From positions 682,001 through 746,000 of the forward strand of contig OX637287.1 in the NCBI GenBank assembly GCA_951799445.1: a DNA stretch of 64,000 nt, written 5' to 3'. Shown in pieces: positions 57,769-64,000 of the stretch; within the stretch, counting starts at the first letter, position 1; every line of letters begins with the position of its first letter. The DNA is from Pseudisothecium myosuroides. Lineage: Eukaryota; Streptophyta; Bryopsida; Hypnales; Lembophyllaceae. The position numbers and the translations under genes are program-made. The notes under the pieces are model-generated. The model was not told the origin of the DNA, made no database searches, and was given only the letters and a program-made list of their open reading frames with translations.

Positions 57769-59117
57769 CCATATATGTTGTATTCTAGAATATTAAATTC
57801 TATCATTCTACAATTAGATAAGTGCCTTGGTGCTAGGTATTAATTCCATCCGAATCCTCCATCTGTACTAACATGATCTCATTATATTAATGCTAAACCA
57901 AATAATTGAAGACTTCATTTAGACCAACAAACTCAATTTCATTTTGCATTGCCGCCATTGCTTTAATTGAAACCAATTTTAGCTTTGTACTTCTGGATAC
58001 TCTGTCTCCCAATATTCACTTTGAATCTTGTACGTTAGCCGCTTGGATAGATACGTCGATCATCAATTCATCATACTACTAAAATCATAACTCTCTCTGT
58101 AATATCATAAATGCTACCATTAATAATAGGGGCTCATGCTTGCTATGCTACACATTCATTGTATCACATATTAGTAAAATTTTGATATATTTGAATAGAA
58201 TGCATGATAATGATTTCAATAAGTCTTTGAAATAATTAATTTTAATATTTTGTAAAAATATTTTCAATCATGCATACATAAAAATAATATTTTCACACAA
58301 TGTTATATTACAGAAATAGAGTAGTAGTTTGCAATCACCTCTGTAATATCACTTTTACAGCTTTTATGATTTCAAAATTCTATTGCTACTACCAAATGAT
58401 TTGAGAAATTTATTCAATTGAAGCAATTTTGGATTTCACAACAATTAAGTTGTTCATGAAGTTTTTGAAATTTACGAGTTTTTCTTTTCAATTCACCAAG
58501 TTTGGGGGTTGCCATTGTTTGTAACAATTGAGTCATTTATTGAATGCATTACAATAAATGTGTATCTTTTACAATATTCACCATTGCATATATTTCATTC
58601 ATCATTCAATAAATTTCTATTGTTCATTTCAATATATGCTTACTTATAAACAAAATTATACAAAGATTTTAGTAATTTTTATTTGAAGATTTATTGAAAT
58701 TTTTGTTCTGCATTTTATCTAATATATAAAAATTCTAATATAGTTCTAATAAAATTCTAATAATGAATGCGTAGCATAGCAAGCACCAACAGCTAGTATT
58801 CTAATATAAAAAGAATAATTTTGAACAAACGACGGCTAATTCATCAGCCTCCACTCTACTCTAGAGACTAGCACCTAATTATAATCTGTCAAAGTGGTTA
58901 CTAATTTATTACAAATTACGGTTGCTCTGCTCCTTTAAACTCAACTCCTATACCAGATCACAATCCACCCTATTAACTTACTACCTGTTGTACCATGTTT
59001 CAATCAATTACAACATCTTAAATAGCAATGAGTTTCTGAAGTTCTAAGTGCCTCTCCACTCCCGCCCACTTCCTCTTTAGCCTTGAAATCGTTCTATCTA
59101 TCTTTTCAACTAGTTCG
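57769..59117. promoter_or_regulatory. Spacer between the divergent methylase-like and MULE genes
   Basis: The two decayed genes point away from each other across 1.35 kb, so promoters for both are expected here. A 648-bp element (58,137-58,784) occupies the middle. No clear TATA box could be assigned to either gene. The rest is AT-rich without coding sequence. Confidence 0.45.
58137..58784. mobile_element. 648-bp element with 23-bp terminal inverted repeats
   Basis: GCTTGCTATGCTACACATTC (58,137 onward) and its reverse complement ending GTAGCATAGCAAGC at 58,784 differ at a single position over 23 bp. The interior is AT-rich and non-coding. No certain target duplication was found. It sits in the putative shared promoter region. 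Confidence 0.7.
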
Positions 59118-62044
59118 ATGGCTGCCTTGCATGATGGCGGCTCAGTCACTATTTTCATCAGGGGAGAGGGGCAAACTATCCCGATTTCTTTCATTGTGGG
59201 GGAAGAGGGTTACTCAATAGTTAGTGGTAGCCGTTTAGCTTCACGGTTCAATATTCTTGAGGGAAGTTTGCATGTGGACATGGATGTTGTTGATCCAATC
59301 TCTAATGTGGTATCACATATTGTTGCTCAGTTGTCAACTACTCGTGCTGGTGGTCATGTCTGGTTGTTGACGCCTGCAAATTATCGAGTGTATGGACTGA
59401 TGGACCTTCCACCAATTATTGGTTCTAATACTTTAACTCCTGGTTGTTCTACCATAGCTACTGATGTCACCCCTCTGCTCCAGAAGGTCAAACTAGAGCC
59501 CCCGGAGATCCCTGTTCTAGTTCTTAGTGACGATTCGGATAGTGAGTGCATTCTACCGAAACCTACTAGTTGTCGCCCCAATTTAGAACCTGCACATGTT
59601 GTTCATAACGCCCCAATTTTACATTGTGCAGAATCGGTGCATGTGAAACCCCCACTCTCCCCCGTTGATAGTATTGTGCAATGCCTCCGCAATTTGAGCT
59701 TTTGCCGAGGTGCGAAGTCAGTACTCAGTAAATTAGATTACACTTTCATTCCAATAAAGAAGGTAGATTTTCTGCCTCCGGAGTTTGATGGGGATGTCAT
59801 ATTTGAATTTCCACCTATGGGAAAGTACCCATCATCAAACAAGGTTGGGCGGTTGCATGGAATGGATAAAAAAGATGACGGACATGCATGGACCCGAACA
59901 GTGACGACGCACATCCAGTCTGACTCTCACCTTACTTTTTGAACTTCGGCTTGTTTGAGGCACCTCCTATGCACAAACAATTCATGTGAATATTTAGACC
60001 AACGGCACTGACTGTCACCGTTGAATGAGATTGAGTGGAATGGTACCGCCTCGTCCCCCTTTGTTCCATACTCTGATCCTCCATTGCATTCTACAGTTGC
60101 ATGCTCAATCTCTCAAGTTTCGCCGACATGCATTGGAAGTTGCCCCGCTAGGATCTACTACATACATGGCTCCAATTTGATGACCCGAGCTTGCGTGCAT
60201 CTCGGAATCCATAGCCATCCAGTGAAGAAGGGAAAGTATAGAGACTCCTCCACAAAACTTCGATCTCTTATTGGCGAGCAAGTAGAACGGACTCCGTCGG
60301 CGACTAATTCTGCCATTGTCCTTGAGGCGAGTAAGGAGTACCTCAGCGAATTCCTTTTATGCACAGAAGATAATCCTCATAAGATGTTGGCAGTGGACGA
60401 ACTTGTCCCCGTTTTGGACAAGTTCAAGCAAATGTCATCACCCAGTATTCGTAATGAGGTTACCACATTTCGATATCTGCGTCGTTTTGGGGTAATGGAC
60501 AGCATCACTAGGCTATAGGGCTCCAGTACATGGGCCTTCGTCCAAGAAAACCGTTTCCCTGGACAAGGTGCTGAGTCTGACAAAGTCTTCATTTTCAAGA
60601 TGGCGGAACTGGGACTCGAGAGCGGGGTAGACTTGGTTAAGCGCATGCAACCAGGTGGAGACTTGGAGGACGCTTGGATGATGTTTGACCATGTCAAACA
60701 CATCAAGTCTTGGACTACTATGGCCTGCCACGTGTACGATTCTACTTACTGCCGTGTCATGACTATCGCTATTTGCGATATGCAATCTGAGGATGTAGCA
60801 GCACAACAGGTGTTCTGGAAAAATTTGAATGCGGTTTCCAGCAGTCATGATATTTCCAATCCAAATTTTAAAGGATTTATGGCCGACAGCGCCCAAGCAA
60901 ATTGGAATTCAGTGCGTATCGTCTATGGGAGTGGCGATCCATCTCTGCCTATGGTAAATCGGGAGCGAACTTGCCTATTTCACTGGTCGCAATCCTTAGA
61001 GAAATACACCAAGGCGGATATCAGGGCGGACCTTCAAGAGCAACATCGGCGACTCTGCAAATAATACAAGAATTTCACCTCCTTAGAAGAGGCGTAAAGC
61101 AAATACTTAGCAATTCGGGCGTCATGGTTATCTTCTGGAGCAGCCACTGAAGAGGCGCTACCGAGATTGGACCTATGGCTAGCTTTCTGGCACTTTAGAT
61201 ACCGTCAATGGGACAGGTACATGGAGCTGGTAAGTTTTATAATCACATTATAACAATTAGAAGTTCTATTTTCTAAACCACAACCAATATTGACAGTACT
61301 TATTGTTTGTTCAAAATTCTTGATTTCGCCTGCCCAATAGTACGGTGCCGATATTGGCCTTGCTCCTGATGCGCAGCCAATATCGGCGGCACCTCTCCTT
61401 AACACCGTAACCCTCCCTGAAGCCAATGATGGGAGAGAGTCGACATTGGTGGTCTCTCCTCCGTGGATACCTGTTGAGGTAGCTATTTGAGACCTACTTT
61501 AATCCGTTTTCTTTGGCTATTCATTCAAACATCTAACTTTAAATGTTGCCTCGCAGGATCTTTCGGAAGTTGAATTGGCTGAGATGCCATCTTGTAATTT
61601 GGTGGAGTCTGTTCACAACAAGTGGCTGCAACAATCTGGCAAAAAGGGGAATGACCTGTATGTTGCCGCTGTGGATGACATGGTCCGGACGTTTATGCAG
61701 GTTGTAGCCTACTACCAATTCCTCAAAGGTGAGAAAGCGGGGACAGGTCCTGGCAAGGAAGAACTCCGACTGCGTATTGCACATCGCACCGCTCAACGCT
61801 CTGGAAATGCTAAGGTCCTTCACGCCGCCCACGCCCACATGTCAGGTGCTGACAACTTCTGCACACGCCAACCTCACCTCAAGGGTGAAGAAGTATTTGT
61901 TTCCACCAAACGGAAAGCAGATCTTCCACCAGGTTTAGAATTTGATTCGCACCGTCCAAACAAGATAAGCATATCTCGCCCATGTGTCAGGGCTTGTCAA
62001 ATTGATCCAAAGATAGTTGACCTCACTGCAGAAGATTTGCCATC
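59118..62044 (+). pseudogene. MULE-like transposase gene, decayed, two exons
   Basis: Exon 1 is 59,118-61,229, donor CTG|GTAAGT; exon 2 starts at 61,557 and is cut by an LTR at 62,045. One frame runs through exon 1 without any indel but has stops at 59,940 (TGA), 60,009 (TGA), 60,516 (TAG), 61,062 (TAA) and 61,095 (TAA). Domains in order: N-terminal region with a SUMO-site-like VKLE and the SUMO-interaction-like PVLVLSDDSDSE (132-143); a zinc-binding region with CTNNSC and later HLGIHSHP, as in WRKY-GCM1/FLYWCH fingers; a catalytic region with MFDHVKHIKSWTTMACHVYD, CDMQSED, FKGFMADSAQANW and ERTCLFHW, then WLAFWHFRYRQW. These fit Mutator-like transposases with D, D and C..H landmarks. Exon 2 has LVESVHNKWLQQSGKKGNDL and ends IVDLTAEDLPS. 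The MULE assignment is from motif order, not a search. Confidence 0.75.
61345..61386. repeat. Small palindrome in the MULE-gene intron
   Basis: GTGCCGATATTGGC and GCCAATATCGGC form an inverted repeat; nearby GCCAATGATGG and CGACATTGG words continue the pattern. It resembles the GCCGAYRTYGGC units of the foldback element at 51.3-51.8 kb, including GCCGATATTGGC at 51,286. Confidence 0.55.
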
Positions 62045-64000
62045 TGTAAGCTCCCAATTTGTCACTTGGGACTCGTAGAATTATTTTTTTGGAAATTTGC
62101 AATTTAAAGTTGATAAAAATATAGAAAAATCCATAAAAAGAGTGTAGAACCGAAATAGGGTTGTGTCATACCCATTATAGTATTTGGTCTAGATTTGTGT
62201 TTCTTACTTAGAATCCCCCAAACCTTGCCTAAAAATAGTATAGAAATAACGAAAAGGTTAGATTTGGAGGATTCGAGTCACACAGCCCCAAAAGGGCTAA
62301 ATCCCACCATGAATGTGGCGATTCATGGCTAGGTCGGTCCGAGGGATCCACAGCGAGGCCACTAGGTCGGGTCCTAGAGTTAGATTTAGAATTCCCCATT
62401 AGATCGACGAATTCCCGAAATCCCGATTGTTAGCATGCAGGAGCCACTCACGCAAAACCAGGCCCGTGGAGGAATCTACAGCCCAAGGATGGTGTTCTAG
62501 GGTGAATCCCATGCCAGGAATCCAACGGCGAAATCGGTTCGCCAAGATTCCTCCACCTGCAGAAGATTCCCGCACCGTCGCTAATTCGAGGAGATGGCCA
62601 GTTTTAATCTCCATTGACCAATCGTGCCAGGTACGGAAACACACCCGCACGTCTTTCATGCGACTCCTTGAGAGGTCACATAAAAAATCCCGGCATCTTC
62701 CGACTTGCAGAAGAACCTTTTTTCGGGTGGTCAACCCTCCTAACCTCCAACGAGAATTTCATGGAAATTACCCAAGTTACAATAAAATCTCACTAAAAAT
62801 TAGACTAGCTTGTTTTATGTTAATAATGCGCTCCGTGAAGTTTCACGACATTCCGATAGCGGCAAGTACCCGAACCGGCGAGATTCCTCGGGAATTAACC
62901 ACGTGGCGGGGTCCCCACCACGTTGACCGGCATTCCGGGAGCATACGATGGCAAAACGAAGTCAACCAAAAGTCCTTCCCGACTCTCTCGCACCTACCGG
63001 AGACCCTAGGCTATTCACATTTCTCAAAATAGGAGACCCCCAAGATCTAGGATTTTACCACGATTTGATTTTTTAACTAAATTAGCCTACGACGGGTTTT
63101 TGGCCTCGGTACGGGGGGTAGAAGGGATTAGGACTAAATACGGCGATCTGGATCCAACGGCGCAATCCGTTCAGCGATTGGAGCTAATCTCCAAAAGTTA
63201 AGATGTTGGTCCAGTATAGGTGGTAGAAGTAGAAATTTAGGATGTAGGATGAAAATTTTTGAGGATGAGGATGAAAATCCCCGTTGATAAGGTTACCTTA
63301 AAACTCTAGAGGGAGGGGTGAGCCCTTGGAAACCTATATAAGGGCCCCATTTCTCTCTCTAAAACACCCCCAATTCTTGTTTTGGGTCCGTGGGTCCAAG
63401 TTATTTTGGATATTTTGGCGTTTGAAGCCAAAAACCTCTACGGTGTTTTCGGAGCACTTTTTGCTCCATTGTTGCTTATTTTCAAGCTTTGAAGGTCCTT
63501 GGGGGTCCTTCTACTTTGCTTTGTGTACTCTTTTGTGAAATTTTTGGTACCTTGTTGTAAGTGGAGAGCCTCTCTCTCCCTCTTGTACGTGTTGTGATCT
63601 AACTTGTGAAGTTAAGAGTCTTTTTTGTATCTTGCACTAATCCTAAAGTCACCCCCCACCGTACCTTGGCGATGCCGCTTTGGGGGGCCTTTAGCGTGTG
63701 AGCTTTGTGTTGCCACGTGGTCTAACTTGTGTGTTTTTCTCTGTGTGTTTTTTTTCTTACACCCTCTTCTAACCTTCTCCTTGTTGAGTGGACCCCCCTC
63801 CGGGTCGGCGAAGCTTTGAATCTCCTTGTACATTTTTTGCTAAGTTTCTTCCAAACCCTCTTCTAATCTTCTCCTTGTTGAGTGGACCCCCCTCCGGGAC
63901 AGCGAAGCTTTGAACTCATGTGTGGTTTTCTTTCAAAGTTTAGTTTTTTTCCCTCTTCTAAAGTCTCTCTCATTGTGTGGACCCCCCTTGGGAACGGCGA
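62045..64000 (+). mobile_element. Second copy of the long LTR, runs off the right edge
   Basis: Starts TGTAAGCTCCCAATTTG directly after the MULE exon and follows 51,816 onward at an offset of 10,229 bp with only scattered differences until the TATA region; divergence is greater afterwards. TATA box at 63,335-63,342 and the 90-95 bp array from 63,770 are retained. It may be a solo LTR or the 5' LTR of an element beyond the window. The MULE frame reads ten codons into it before stopping at 62,076, an accidental fusion. Confidence 0.8.

Noticed and set aside
51816..64000. The two long direct repeats as the 5' and 3' LTRs of one 10-kb retrotransposon containing the MULE gene
   Set aside because: The first repeat has its own CCCTC duplication at both ends, there is no polypurine tract before 62,045, and the exons of the methylase-like gene continue across the supposed internal region.
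1..64000. tRNA, rRNA or spliceosomal RNA genes
   Set aside because: No stretch with a convincing cloverleaf, A/B boxes or conserved rRNA/snRNA sequence was seen by eye; a tRNAscan or Infernal run would be needed to exclude them.

Overview
The window is nuclear DNA of a land plant. It has spliced genes with GT..AG introns, a DEMETER-family 5-methylcytosine DNA glycosylase, an LEA2/NHL-type relic, a telo-box promoter and typical plant transposons (Stowaway-like MITE, MULE-like transposase, very long LTRs). Low gene density, small introns and huge AT-rich repeat tracts suggest a non-seed plant, perhaps a bryophyte. That is inference; the species cannot be named from the sequence.

Layout. 1-3308 (minus): 5' half of a DEMETER-like gene running off the left edge, five exons reconstructed with matching intron phases, TATA box just upstream. 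3.4-22 kb: gene-poor AT-rich DNA made of foldback elements, a Stowaway-like MITE, several 0.9-1.4 kb elements bounded by TTAA, and relics of a pogo-type transposase and perhaps a kinase. 22,471-27,009 (plus): the one clearly intact gene, CCT3 (chaperonin CCT/TRiC subunit gamma), 14 coding exons, 555 aa. 27-48 kb: more repeats, a piggyBac-like transposase relic, a heat-shock-element cluster, an NHL-like pseudogene with one early stop, a tandem satellite-like array, and a second copy of the 10-15 kb block.

48.1-64 kb: a nested accessory region. Two divergently oriented, decayed genes share a 1.35 kb spacer: on the minus strand a roughly 1070-codon gene whose C-terminal part resembles N4/N6 DNA methylases, on the plus strand a MULE-like transposase. 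Both are full of in-frame stops but keep their exon phases. A 5.8 kb intron of the methylase-like gene holds a palindrome-rich foldback element, itself split by a 4,885-bp TG..CA solo LTR with a CCCTC duplication. A second copy of this LTR truncates the transposase gene at 62,045 and runs off the right edge.

The most informative results are: (1) the paired methylase-like and MULE-transposase genes, a candidate mobile element carrying its own DNA-modification protein; (2) TTAA-bounded element families beside a piggyBac-type transposase relic, with two insertions proven by intact TTAA empty sites in a paralogous copy of the host sequence 32 kb away; (3) the LTR-in-foldback-in-intron nest. CCT3 and the DEMETER-like gene look like ordinary host genes.
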